Positions 7,964 to 17,086 of a stretch of 64,000 nt of DNA are shown here, piece after piece. Below the pieces are notes generated by a model. It made no database searches, had not been told where the DNA came from, and saw only the letters and a program-made list of their open reading frames with translations. A program made the position numbers and the translations under genes. Numbering within the stretch: position 1 is the stretch's first letter; every line of letters starts with the position of its first letter. The DNA is from an uncultured Ruminococcus sp. (lineage in GTDB: Bacteria; Bacillota; Clostridia; Monoglobales; Monoglobaceae): assembly GCA_902760955.1 (NCBI GenBank), contig CACWIG010000004.1, positions 1 to 64,000 on the forward strand, given 5' to 3'.

Positions 7964-10105
7964 TTAGGCAAGCACTATTTCAAAATATCTTGCAGTTAAA
8001 ACATTATCCATCTCAACACTTAATATGTTATTTTTGTAAGAATAGCTTACGCCCCTTTCGTTAGACGGATATACCAATTTAACATCTTTCACATTGCCGT
8101 ATTTACTCAAATCAATATCAAGGCACTTTTCTGTGTCCGATAATCTCCAAACTGCCAATGTAATCTTTTTGTTATCCTCAGAAATCAAACCGAAACAGGT
8201 ATTTTTGAAATCTCTTTTTACCATTCCGCACGGGTATATGGGATAAGAGTTCATTATATGCTCTCTGTACTTTTTAAATACCTGAACTCCCTCTTTCACA
8301 AGAGCGAAGTTATATTCATCAGCAACATCTATTCTGCCTGACAGATACATTGTTCCACACAAGCCGTTTATCATATTAAATATAGTCTGTTCTCCATCCT
8401 TCATTGACTCATAATATTCAGGCGTATCAAACTTACTCTTGTTATATGACGGATTGTAAGGATATGCCCAATTTCCCGCTTTTTCAGGAGGCATAATTGC
8501 AGCACTTCCTGCAGCAACTGTAGGATTTAAGTAATAAACTCCTTCGTCACTCGTGCTTTCAAGATTAAAAATTTTAAGTGTAGAGTTGTCACTCCTCATT
8601 GCCCCGCTGGCACAATTTTCAATTATTAAATCCGGATATTTTGTTCTGACTTTTACAAAGAAGGATTTAGTTGCCTGAAGCAAAATTCTGTTACTTTCAC
8701 TTGAGCATTTTCCATCAATAGAAAGTCCAATCCTTGATGAGCCATTGTAGTCATTCTTAATGTAACGTATACCTAAGTTATATAATCTGTCGATTACTTC
8801 TTCGAGGTATTCCTGTACTCTCGGATTTGTCATATCTGCAAATAGCCTTCTACCACCGGCAAACAAAGGCGTACCATCATCTTGTCTTAAATATAATCCC
8901 TCGTCATACAAAGGCGTACCCTCGTGGAAAAATTCAAGCTCGGTCCACGCACCTGCAATCATTCCCTTGGAATTAATATAATCTATTATTCCCTTAAATC
9001 CATAATCTCCGAACAACTCATCATTATGCATCCACGCACCCATAACTTTTTTACCGGGGCTTTCTGCATATCCGTCAACACATTTTGCAAACCAACCGTC
9101 GTCTATACAATACACTTCAGAACCTGCCTCCGCAGCGGCATCAATCAAAGGAATACTGTTTTTATCAGATATAATTCCGTAAAAAGCACACCAATCATTA
9201 AACACCAGATAAGGAGTTTTATTAGGCCACGGGAACATTGATTCTTTTCTTTTAAATTTAGTCAACTCACGTATTGCAGACTCAAAATCACCTTTTATAC
9301 AACCGTATACTACTGACGGAGTTTTATATTCTTCACCTGGGGCTAACTCATACTTCCAATTTGTACAATCAATATCAGAGCCATTAACCTCCACGTAAAA
9401 TTTTTCACCATTCGAAACACCTGTATGCCCTACCTCTATTGTCCAATCAGCCATATCTTCAACTTCAAAATAATAGCAAACTCCGCATTCCAAATCCTCA
9501 ATCACAACCATAGGATAGTATTTAGCGGTAGTCCAACTGCCTTTTGATGTGAACTGTACCGAAGCGGAAAAACCCGCATTTCCTGTACATCCCGGATATA
9601 TGTCAAGCTCCGCAGGAGTTTTCCCGAACCATTGTCCCTCTTTGCTCCAGCCTGAACGGCAATAATATATTTTGAACTTTCCCTCGTCATTCCAATTCAA
9701 ATCGCCAAAGCCGTCAAGTCCGCTTATGTATACAGAGGATACATGTGTCAATGTGCCTTTTTTGTCACCCTCGTTTACAACTCTGTTGCTCTGACGCACT
9801 AAATTTATTCCTTCTATGTACTCAACATTTGATGTAACGCCGAACTTTCCGTACTCTTTATCGTAACAACTGTAATACTCAAAACCGTTTTCGTCACTTG
9901 TAACAGTATTTTCTAACGTTAATCTCTTAGTTGTGCTTCCGCAAGGAGCCATATAGTATGGCATTCCGTATTCCATACAATCCAATGAAACAAGATTATA
10001 ACCATCCTTTGGTTCCTTTTCTTTAACGCCTTGTATACCGAACGAAACTATACCTTTTCTCTCATCATCAAAATTGAACACCATATCTCTGTAATTGATT
10101 TTCAT
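7964..10105 (-). CDS. GH36 alpha-galactosidase-like glycosidase
   Basis: A retaining glycosidase of 713 residues, most likely an alpha-galactosidase. A beta-sandwich N-terminal domain (1-280) is followed by a TIM barrel with CIDDGWF at 333-339, the nucleophile Asp452 in IKNDYN, and the acid/base Asp506 in ENCASGAMRSD. The C-terminal domain is all beta. No signal peptide is seen, so it acts in the cytosol on imported oligosaccharides. The sequence around the active site (KNDYN rather than KWDMN) places it in a divergent GH36 subgroup, so alpha-N-acetylgalactosaminidase or another alpha-galactoside specificity is possible. GGAGG precedes the ATG. It follows a second GH36 gene by about 105 bases. 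Confidence 0.87.
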   Translation of the reverse strand: MKINYRDMVFNFDDERKGIVSFGIQGVKEKEPKDGYNLVSLDCMEYGMPYYMAPCGSTTKRLTLENTVTSDENGFEYYSCYDKEYGKFGVTSNVEYIEGINLVRQSNRVVNEGDKKGTLTHVSSVYISGLDGFGDLNWNDEGKFKIYYCRSGWSKEGQWFGKTPAELDIYPGCTGNAGFSASVQFTSKGSWTTAKYYPMVVIEDLECGVCYYFEVEDMADWTIEVGHTGVSNGEKFYVEVNGSDIDCTNWKYELAPGEEYKTPSVVYGCIKGDFESAIRELTKFKRKESMFPWPNKTPYLVFNDWCAFYGIISDKNSIPLIDAAAEAGSEVYCIDDGWFAKCVDGYAESPGKKVMGAWMHNDELFGDYGFKGIIDYINSKGMIAGAWTELEFFHEGTPLYDEGLYLRQDDGTPLFAGGRRLFADMTNPRVQEYLEEVIDRLYNLGIRYIKNDYNGSSRIGLSIDGKCSSESNRILLQATKSFFVKVRTKYPDLIIENCASGAMRSDNSTLKIFNLESTSDEGVYYLNPTVAAGSAAIMPPEKAGNWAYPYNPSYNKSKFDTPEYYESMKDGEQTIFNMINGLCGTMYLSGRIDVADEYNFALVKEGVQVFKKYREHIMNSYPIYPCGMVKRDFKNTCFGLISEDNKKITLAVWRLSDTEKCLDIDLSKYGNVKDVKLVYPSNERGVSYSYKNNILSVEMDNVLTARYFEIVLA

Positions 10106-10209
10106 TTGCTTAACCTCCGTTAATATAGATATTTTTAGTATATACTTATTAATAGATAAAGTAAATATACTATCATTGCTAAAACGTGTATAATTATTGT
10201 ATAATTATT

Positions 10210-12294
10210 TTATTTCTCTATTTCAAGCATAATGGCTGAATTTTCAGACGGCAGATTTACAATAAGCTCCTTTTTGTCAGCTCTCGCCTTTACTCCGTCA
10301 AGCTGAGGATATATACCTGATATGCAAATATCATTGTAAAGATATTTTGATAAATCAATCTTGATTTCTGCTTCCTTGCCTGTGTTTATGTTCCATACTG
10401 CAAGCAACAGCTTTTTATCAGAGAGCAAGCCTAATGCCGTTGTGCATTTCTTGTTTATGCGGCATAAGCCAAGAGGGAATATAGGATAGCTGTTTGAAAT
10501 GCTATCTCTTATATTTTTATAGAAGTCCACTCCGTCTTTTACCAACTTAAAGTTTTTCTCATCACACAAATCTATACGTCCCGAAAGATACATTGCACCC
10601 GTCATAGATGTTACCATATTAAACGAAGTTTCATATCCGTCTGCCATTTTTTCAACATACTCATCAGTCAATTCAAAGGTTTCGCGGCCTTCAAACATTA
10701 CAGGATACGGATATGACCAAATACCTGCCTTTTCGGGCGGCATCTGAAGCATAGTTCCCATTACAATTGACGGATTATTGAAGTAAAATTCCTGGTCCGA
10801 ACTGCTTTGCAGAGAGAAACGCTTAAGGGTTTTATTGTCCGAACGCAATGCACCGCTGCCGCAGTTTTCCATTATGAGTTCAGGGAAACGGCGATACAAC
10901 TCGTCTATAAAGTCATAGAATGCATTGGCATTCTCTATGGCGCCCTGTGCAGGCGACTCTCCGTCATAGTTGTTTGTACAGCCTATGCCGATTGACTTGT
11001 TATAGTCATTTTTTATAAACCGATATCCCATATTATAAAACTCTTCAACACGGCTTATCAGATGTTCTCTGACCTTTGGGTTTTTAAAGTTATAGAACGA
11101 GCGCTCTCCGCCTACGGCTTTGTCATAACGTCTTATAACCATATCGTCATTCAAAGAACGCACATAGGAGGTATCGGTATTTGCATCAAACTCAAACCAT
11201 ATTCCGGGAATTAAGCCAAGTTTTGATATCTTTTTCGCCAAGTCACCAAGGGTTGTTTGGCTGTAATACTGTTCCTTCGGCACCCAATCGCCCAAACCGA
11301 GCGCCCCTTTATTCTGATACCATCCGCCGTCAATACAAAAGATTTCACAACCAACCTTAGCAGCCGCCTCTGCAAGAGGTATTATACGCTCAGGCTCTTG
11401 CATTGACCATATACAATCCATATAGTCATTAAATATCACATACGGACGTTTTTTTGAATATCCAACTGTTGCATCACAGCGTTTAAACCTATTAAGGCAC
11501 TCAGCCGCTTCCTCAAATCCGCCGTCTACTGCACCCATCATAACACGCTCTGTGCTGTACTCTTCTCCAGGTATTAAATCATAATACCATCCGCCATTGG
11601 TCTCATCGCAAGATGATGCCTCAAGGGACAAATTAGGTTCATTATATCCACCATAAGAGGCAAGCTTAATAAACCAATTATGCGCCCCCTCTGTTTCAAG
11701 GAACCATACCGCACCTGCCTCTTTATCCACCACAATTACAAGAGGATAATATATGCCTGTCGACCAGCTTCCAACCGAGTTTATTTTATAACTTTCTCTT
11801 TCCCAATTATGTGATGTTGCAGGCTGTAAGCCTAATTGACGTGGCGAAAAGCTTTCCCATTGGCCCTCGCTCTGCCATTTGTTGTAGCATATGTGAATAC
11901 ATACATCGCGGTCATACCAGGGCTTTCCTTCACCCGATGCTATTCCCTCTATGTATGCTGATGAAAATGACGTGAGTTTAACTATTTCATCACCGATATT
12001 TTTTACTGTGTTAGTCTGTGTTATTACACCCTCTGACGCATCAAGACAAACTGTAACCTCTAAGCCCTCTCTCTTATTTGTATAGCTTAAAACAACTCCC
12101 GATTTTGTTTCCTTGCATCCTGTAAACACAAAATCATCATCAGAGAGATTTAACTGTCTTTCACCGAAAAGTTTAATCTCAAAATTCGCTCTCTCAGACG
12201 GAAATATATCAATATCCGCTCCCTTAGGGCATATATAAAATTTTCCGTTTTCTGCAATACGTATTTCTGTTTTATTGTATGTATATGTTTTCAT
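10210..12294 (-). CDS. Second GH36 alpha-galactosidase-like glycosidase
   Basis: A 694-residue paralogue of the neighbouring GH36 protein. The beta-sandwich N-terminal domain is followed by the barrel with FCIDGGWY (319-326), nucleophile Asp430 (IKNDYN) and acid/base Asp486 (ENCGSGALRSD). It lacks a signal peptide and is probably cytosolic. The two GH36 proteins differ throughout, so they are not a recent duplication and may handle different linkages or aglycones. The upstream gene on the same strand is a polysaccharide deacetylase-like protein, which suggests substituted oligosaccharides as substrates. Confidence 0.87.
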   Translation of the reverse strand: MKTYTYNKTEIRIAENGKFYICPKGADIDIFPSERANFEIKLFGERQLNLSDDDFVFTGCKETKSGVVLSYTNKREGLEVTVCLDASEGVITQTNTVKNIGDEIVKLTSFSSAYIEGIASGEGKPWYDRDVCIHICYNKWQSEGQWESFSPRQLGLQPATSHNWERESYKINSVGSWSTGIYYPLVIVVDKEAGAVWFLETEGAHNWFIKLASYGGYNEPNLSLEASSCDETNGGWYYDLIPGEEYSTERVMMGAVDGGFEEAAECLNRFKRCDATVGYSKKRPYVIFNDYMDCIWSMQEPERIIPLAEAAAKVGCEIFCIDGGWYQNKGALGLGDWVPKEQYYSQTTLGDLAKKISKLGLIPGIWFEFDANTDTSYVRSLNDDMVIRRYDKAVGGERSFYNFKNPKVREHLISRVEEFYNMGYRFIKNDYNKSIGIGCTNNYDGESPAQGAIENANAFYDFIDELYRRFPELIMENCGSGALRSDNKTLKRFSLQSSSDQEFYFNNPSIVMGTMLQMPPEKAGIWSYPYPVMFEGRETFELTDEYVEKMADGYETSFNMVTSMTGAMYLSGRIDLCDEKNFKLVKDGVDFYKNIRDSISNSYPIFPLGLCRINKKCTTALGLLSDKKLLLAVWNINTGKEAEIKIDLSKYLYNDICISGIYPQLDGVKARADKKELIVNLPSENSAIMLEIEK

Positions 12295-12417
12295 TGTAGT
12301 CCTCCTTGTATTTGCCTAAAATAATTATTCATCACATCGGCTCCCTTGCGAATTGTATGCCTCTTTTGTCCCGTTTGTAAATATCAGTGACGCAATATTT
12401 GCCGTTTATATAACCTA

Positions 12418-13119
12418 TTACTCAAATTGTCCCAAAACCTCAATATTCGTTCCATAGAATATGTCTGATTTATTGCTCATCATCTTACAAAATTCTTCAA
12501 AAACTTCCCAGCGTTCAGGATAAATATCAAATTCATATGCGTGTCCCCATATATAGAATACCTTTGGCGTATCTGTTTCAAGTTCCAAAAACTTTTTCCC
12601 CATATCAAAGAGCATATCCCAATCAGGATGATGATACAATGTTCCCTTGTACTGAAGCAAATCCTCATACGGTTCAAAACTTTTTGTTACACCTACAAGT
12701 CTTGCGTACTTAATGCCTGTATTATTTTTAATAACCTCCGCAACGTGATCATCGCAATCTCCGCAGGGATATGCCATTCCCTTGACCTCATATCCAACAA
12801 GTTCAGATAGATTTAACCTATCCTGCTCTACTTGTCGTATCAACTGCTCATCATCAAGTTTTGTAAGATTAGGGTGTGTCAATGTATGAGCCGCAACCTC
12901 GTGTCCCTGATATATGTATTTTACATCCTCAGGCTTATTTTTTGTGTGATTGACTTGTACGCCGTTTCGCACAAGTGTATTTTCCCTGCCTAATAGTTCT
13001 GAATTAATATTAAAAGTTGCCTTCATATTGTATTTATTAAAAATCTCAATAAGCCTTATATCCTGAGTAACCCCATCATCATAGCTAAATGTTATTGCTT
13101 TCTTCTTTCCGTTAAACAT
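12418..13119 (-). CDS. Polysaccharide deacetylase (CE4/NodB-like) family protein
   Basis: A 233-residue NodB-fold protein predicted to remove acetyl groups from a carbohydrate. The metal-binding Asp and His positions are in FSYDDGV and HTLTHPNL, and YPCGDCD supplies a further conserved motif. There is no signal peptide, so a cytosolic substrate such as an acetylated oligosaccharide is more likely than cell wall. The start at 13119 is chosen because GGGAG lies seven bases upstream; ten more in-frame codons extend upstream without a ribosome site. It is the first gene of the probable deacetylase-GH36-GH36 operon. Confidence 0.82.
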   Translation of the reverse strand: MFNGKKKAITFSYDDGVTQDIRLIEIFNKYNMKATFNINSELLGRENTLVRNGVQVNHTKNKPEDVKYIYQGHEVAAHTLTHPNLTKLDDEQLIRQVEQDRLNLSELVGYEVKGMAYPCGDCDDHVAEVIKNNTGIKYARLVGVTKSFEPYEDLLQYKGTLYHHPDWDMLFDMGKKFLELETDTPKVFYIWGHAYEFDIYPERWEVFEEFCKMMSNKSDIFYGTNIEVLGQFE

Positions 13120-13360
13120 ATATTTTCTCCCTTGAACTCCTTTACGCAAGTCGTATTGTTAAAACTCACTTGCGTATTTGTATAAGACGACATCTGCATC
13201 ATCCCGTTTGTCTGCACATCCGACTGTTTTTCGTAATCAAGCACATTATACAATATTAAATATTAAATTTCAATAGCATATTATCAATTTTACACTTTTT
13301 CTTCTATCAATCCGTATTTTAATTTTATCCTCTCTAACTTTTCAATCAGCCGTTTACCTG

Positions 13361-14026
13361 TCACATAAGCCTATACACCAGGCTTGGTCGTCCGCCTGTT
13401 TCGTAATTCATTTCTGATTCGGCAATTCCCGCCTCGGTCAGATATGTCATATATCTTCTGACCGTTACAGTTGTCAAGCCTGTTTTTTCTGCAATTTCCT
13501 CGCCTGTCATCCACTCGTTATTCTCAAGCTTCTCTTTAATCAGGTGGAGTGTATTTTTCTGTATACCCTTTGGAAACAAGTCCGAATTACCTTTTCCTGA
13601 TTGGGTGAATAAAGAGTCTATGCTTTTCTGATTTACAGTATTCAACGCTTTTAGAGCGTCTGATTGTGCTATAAATTTGTCAAGAGCAAGTCTGAATCTC
13701 TCGAATGTAAACGGCTTTACAAGATAATCTATAACACCTAATTGAATACTTTCCCTAAGTGCATCACGCTCATTTGCCGCAGTTACCATAATCACATCGG
13801 AATTTATTTTTTGTTCCCTGATTCTCCGCAGAGTTTCAAAGCCATCCATATACGGCATAAACACATCAAGAAAAATCAAATCCACATCATTGTTACTCAA
13901 ATAATCCAAGGCGCTCTTTCCGTCACCGCATTTTGCCGCAACATAAAAATCCTTGTGCCGATTGACATACTGCTCATTTATCATTGCTACCATTGGGTCA
14001 TCATCTACAATCAGTACGCTATACAT
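13361..14026 (-). CDS. Response regulator, CitB/DcuR type
   Basis: A 221-residue two-component response regulator. The receiver domain has Asp8-Asp10, phospho-acceptor Asp54 (LIFLDVFMPYMDG), Thr82 and Lys104. The C-terminal half is a winged helix of the DcuR/CitB group (MTGEEIAEKTGLTTVTVRRYM). Its ATG lies inside the last codons of the sensor kinase gene, an eight-base overlap, so the two are translated together. In this family the pair senses C4-dicarboxylates, citrate or similar acids and activates transporter genes; no obvious target transporter is adjacent. Confidence 0.93.
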   Translation of the reverse strand: MYSVLIVDDDPMVAMINEQYVNRHKDFYVAAKCGDGKSALDYLSNNDVDLIFLDVFMPYMDGFETLRRIREQKINSDVIMVTAANERDALRESIQLGVIDYLVKPFTFERFRLALDKFIAQSDALKALNTVNQKSIDSLFTQSGKGNSDLFPKGIQKNTLHLIKEKLENNEWMTGEEIAEKTGLTTVTVRRYMTYLTEAGIAESEMNYETGGRPSLVYRLM

Positions 14027-15641
14027 TATACCCCTCCTTATCTGTTATAAAGCTTACAGAGAAGGTCGTTCCTACACCCTCCTGTGACTCAACAGTTATT
14101 TGTCCTCTGTTTTCCTCCACCATTTTTTTTACCTGATAAAGCCCCGTACCTCTGCCGTCGCCTTTTGTAGAAAAACCATTTTCAAAAATGCGGTTCAAAT
14201 TTTCACTCGGAACACCTACTCCCGTGTCGCTGACTGTTATAAGCAACTCACCTGGCTTTGAGTATATTCCAAACCTTAATTCCTTTTGCGTATTATACGT
14301 ACCGCCCGACATATTCATAGCATCAAAAGCATTATCAATAAGGTTGCCTATAACCGTCACAAGCATTTCAGACGATAATGCTATATCTGCTTTTGAATAT
14401 CGGCTTTCCTCTTTAAATACAAATCTGACATTTAATTCAGATGCCCTTGCATTTTTACCTATGAGCAAGGCGGCAATTGCAGGCTCATCTACGGCTGACA
14501 TTATCTTGCTTATTGATTCTCTCTGCATAAGGGTAATGTTTTCAATATATTTTGTGGCATCATCATACATTTCCATCTGAATAAGTCCAAGTATAACGTG
14601 CAGCTTATTTGTAAAATCGTGATTGTTTGCACGCATAGAGTCCACAAGATAACGAGTCCCCGCCAAATCTTCCATCAATTTTGTGTATTCGGCTCTGTTG
14701 TGCAGAATTGCAACCGCACCGATAATTTCATCATTTTCGCAAATCGGTATGCTGTCTATAAGCACATCAGCATTTTTAAGACTGTGGTCACGGATACTAA
14801 ATTCTTTTTTACCGCTTTCAAGAGTCCTTGAAAAGAAAGCATCATTACAGATATTTTTAAGAGGCTGACCTGCAATATTTTCTGTACTGCAACCGAGCAT
14901 TGACGTAGCCGAATGATTTGCGAACTGTACAATACCTTTTTGGTCGATAGCAAGTATTCCTTCATTGAGTGACTCTAAGATATTATCACGTATACGATAC
15001 ATTGCAGAAAAAACATTTGGCTCGTAACCATACAGGCTCTTCTTAACTGATGCCGAAAGCTCAGCTGAAATTATAACCTCTATCACAATCGCCGCCAGGG
15101 TTATTATAAGAAAGATAAGAAAAATCTGCATAGTTTCGTTTTTTATATTGTCCATAAGCATAATCGCCATTACAAAGCCTGAATAATTGCCATTTACATC
15201 ATATACTGCGGCATATGCTCTTCTCTGCTGTCCTGACGGCCCCCTGTCGTTTGCGGCATAATATTCCTTGCCGTCAAACTCAGGCAACGTTCCGTCATAT
15301 TGTGTATTAATCAAATCGTGATTAGAATGGTAAAGGCGTACTCCGTCATTTCTCACTATGGATATGACATCAATATTATCAAGAGTATTTTTTAGCGAGT
15401 CAAGATATTCCGTCAGCATATATAGGTCTGAGTCGTTGTTAATTTCATCAAGCAATGGTGACTTTGCAATTGTTTCGGCAGTATTTTGCAAGTTCTGGTC
15501 ACGCTTTTTGGTTTCTGACCTTATATTTATAATTGTTCCTGCTATACCTAAAAACAAGGCAAGGGAAATTATAAGCGATATTTGTGTAAAAAATATTTTT
15601 TTGTATATATTTTCTGTATTACTGCCCTTTGATTTTTTCAT
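14019..15641 (-). CDS. Sensor histidine kinase, CitA/DcuS type
   Basis: A 540-residue membrane sensor. Transmembrane segments at about 17-40 and 172-193 enclose an extracytoplasmic sensing domain of about 130 residues. A cytoplasmic PAS domain (about 215-320) precedes a Spo0B-like dimerisation helix with phospho-acceptor His341 (RANNHDFTNKLH), and an ATPase domain with NLIDNAFDAM, DTGVGVP and GTGLYQVKK. This architecture is that of the CitA/DcuS/MalK family, which bind carboxylates outside the cell. The extracellular domain is too divergent to name the ligand. It overlaps the regulator gene, and a cluster of repeats separates it from the divergent gene at 16130. Confidence 0.93.
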   Translation of the reverse strand: MKKSKGSNTENIYKKIFFTQISLIISLALFLGIAGTIINIRSETKKRDQNLQNTAETIAKSPLLDEINNDSDLYMLTEYLDSLKNTLDNIDVISIVRNDGVRLYHSNHDLINTQYDGTLPEFDGKEYYAANDRGPSGQQRRAYAAVYDVNGNYSGFVMAIMLMDNIKNETMQIFLIFLIITLAAIVIEVIISAELSASVKKSLYGYEPNVFSAMYRIRDNILESLNEGILAIDQKGIVQFANHSATSMLGCSTENIAGQPLKNICNDAFFSRTLESGKKEFSIRDHSLKNADVLIDSIPICENDEIIGAVAILHNRAEYTKLMEDLAGTRYLVDSMRANNHDFTNKLHVILGLIQMEMYDDATKYIENITLMQRESISKIMSAVDEPAIAALLIGKNARASELNVRFVFKEESRYSKADIALSSEMLVTVIGNLIDNAFDAMNMSGGTYNTQKELRFGIYSKPGELLITVSDTGVGVPSENLNRIFENGFSTKGDGRGTGLYQVKKMVEENRGQITVESQEGVGTTFSVSFITDKEGYNV

Positions 15642-15676
15642 AATCCTCTGCTACCCCTTTTTAATATGTATATTAA

Positions 15677-15801
15677 CCGTTTATAAGTGTTGCCGCAAGG
15701 CTCCTTTGCGTATCGTAGGGGACGGCGTCCTCGACGTCCCGTTTATAAGTGTTGCCGTAAGGCTCCATTGCGTATCGTAGGGGCGATTCACGAATCGCCT
15801 G
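15677..15801 (+). repeat. Two tandem 62-base units carrying family-1 palindromes
   Basis: Two head-to-tail units start at 15677 and 15739. The first about 38 bases of each are nearly identical (CCGTTTATAAGTGTTGCC onward), and each then carries a different palindrome: the GGGACG variant at 15715-15741 and the GGCGATTC variant at 15777-15801. The shared leader contains GGCTCC and TTGCG words also found in family-2 repeats. The region is the intergenic space before the sensor kinase. Confidence 0.8.
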
Positions 15802-15863
15802 TTTGTGAAGGATTATCTAAATATTCTGCAATGTATGATTTATTGTGCAACGCAGGTTTTCTG

Positions 15864-15890
15864 CGGGACGTCGGGGACGCCGTCCCCTAC
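15864..15890 (-). repeat. Family-1 palindromic repeat, GGGACG variant
   Basis: Inverted copy of the GTAG-GGGACG element. It is followed by CTTTTGGCAATT, a flank shared with the copy at 42982. The rest of the space up to 16129 is AT-rich with no gene. Confidence 0.8.
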
Positions 15891-16129
15891 ATATGAGCTT
15901 TTGGCAATTTTTTATAATGTTATCCTCAATTCTCAGATTTTAAATTTTCCAATTATCTAAATATGTATATATTTTACCATATCACATTTTTCTGTTCAAG
16001 TAAATTGACCCTTTTTAAAGTAAAAAAAATGATGTTAGAAAAAATATATTTTAATGTTTCATAAAATTGATTTTACATAAATGCCGTGATATGATTATCT
16101 CGTAATCAAACAAAGGGGGACTTAAAATT

Positions 16130-16411
16130 ATGAATTTAGTATTTGAAACCATTATGTTGCTCTGTTTTGGTCTGTCGTGGCCGATAAATGTCATAAAGGC
16201 ATATCAGGCACGAACCGCAAAGTCTACGAGCCTGCCTTTTATACTGCTGATTTTTGTCGGCTATATCGCAGGCATCATAGCAAAGCTAATTACACATCAG
16301 ATAAATTATGTTTTGATTGTGTATCTGTTAAATCTTGCAATAGTTTTGGTAAATATCGGTGTATATTTTAGAAATACAGCCTTGGATAAAAAGGCCGAAG
16401 CATTAAATTAA
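16130..16411 (+). CDS. SemiSWEET/PQ-loop small membrane protein
   Basis: A 93-residue protein with three hydrophobic helices (about 4-22, 30-54, 58-80) and the PQ-loop pattern WPINVIKAYQARTAKSTSL followed by GYIAGIIAK. This is the size and shape of a SemiSWEET triple-helix bundle, which dimerises in the membrane to form a sugar transporter. The transported substrate cannot be told. It is followed after 14 bases, with an AAAGGAG ribosome site, by a degenerate SGNH-like gene on the same strand, so the two are probably an operon. Confidence 0.8.
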   Translation: MNLVFETIMLLCFGLSWPINVIKAYQARTAKSTSLPFILLIFVGYIAGIIAKLITHQINYVLIVYLLNLAIVLVNIGVYFRNTALDKKAEALN

Positions 16412-16425
16412 AGGAGTGAATCTAT

Positions 16426-17013
16426 ATGATAAAAAAAGAAAATGTCATTGAAAAATACAAAGAGTTAAATGAACTTGCAGAACAAAACGGCATAGTAATT
16501 TTCGGAGGATGCAAAGACAGAGATATTGCAATGTGCGAACTCAAACAAGCATTCTTTCCCGACGCCGTGTTTTATAACAGAAGCATTGACGGCATCAGTA
16601 TCGAAAACGCCGCAGAACTGTATTCACTCTGTGTTGCACCGCTTATGCCCGATACTGTGCTGTTGCATATAGGAGCAGAAGATTTACAGCTCTGCACCGA
16701 AAGCCCTGCTGAATTTGAAACAAAATATCGTGAACTAATATCACAGATACGTAAAAATAACAAACATTGTGATATAGCAATTATCAATTTTCAAAATACA
16801 GACTCCTCCTCAGGTATTGAAGGTCTTAACAAAAAACTTAAGTATATCGCCGACTCCGAACATTGCAACTACTGTGACATCTCAAATGGCTGCACACGCA
16901 GTTCGGCTCAGGCAAAGAAAGAAATTTCATTCATTTGCAATCTTGGGTTTGTACAAACATTGCAACGCAAACATCCAATCTATGATATGGCTGAAATATT
17001 ATTCTGCTACTAA
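16426..17013 (+). CDS. Degenerate SGNH/GDSL-like protein
   Basis: A 195-residue protein whose spacing resembles SGNH hydrolases: IVIFGGCKDRDIA at about 24-36 aligns with the block I GDS motif, LLHIGAEDLQ at about 84-93 with the GxND block III, and NFQNTDSSSG with a following strand. The nucleophilic serine of GDS and the C-terminal DxxH pair are not recognisable, so it may be a non-catalytic relative or use a cysteine. It follows the SemiSWEET gene closely and ends before a strong bidirectional terminator. The family assignment is tentative. Confidence 0.5.
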   Translation: MIKKENVIEKYKELNELAEQNGIVIFGGCKDRDIAMCELKQAFFPDAVFYNRSIDGISIENAAELYSLCVAPLMPDTVLLHIGAEDLQLCTESPAEFETKYRELISQIRKNNKHCDIAIINFQNTDSSSGIEGLNKKLKYIADSEHCNYCDISNGCTRSSAQAKKEISFICNLGFVQTLQRKHPIYDMAEILFCY

Positions 17014-17026
17014 TATGTTCAAAATC

Positions 17027-17066
17027 TAAAAAATAGCTGTTGCCAAAATTCGCAACAGCTATTTTT
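17027..17066. terminator. Bidirectional intrinsic terminator
   Basis: Arms AAAATAGCTGTTGC and GCAACAGCTATTTT with A and T runs on either side. It separates the convergent SGNH-like and DUF5107 genes. Confidence 0.9.
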
Positions 17067-17086
17067 ATGTAATAATCAATTTATCA

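Noticed and set aside
15677-15801. Tandem repeat considered as a CRISPR fragment
   Set aside because: Only two units, no constant-length unique spacers, and the variable part is itself a palindrome from a dispersed family. No cas genes are present.
15687-15896. 69-residue open frame with arginine-rich product across the repeat cluster
   Set aside because: It is made entirely of the tandem repeat and palindromes, has no ribosome site, and the two repeat units encode the same peptide twice. It is a repeat-derived spurious frame.
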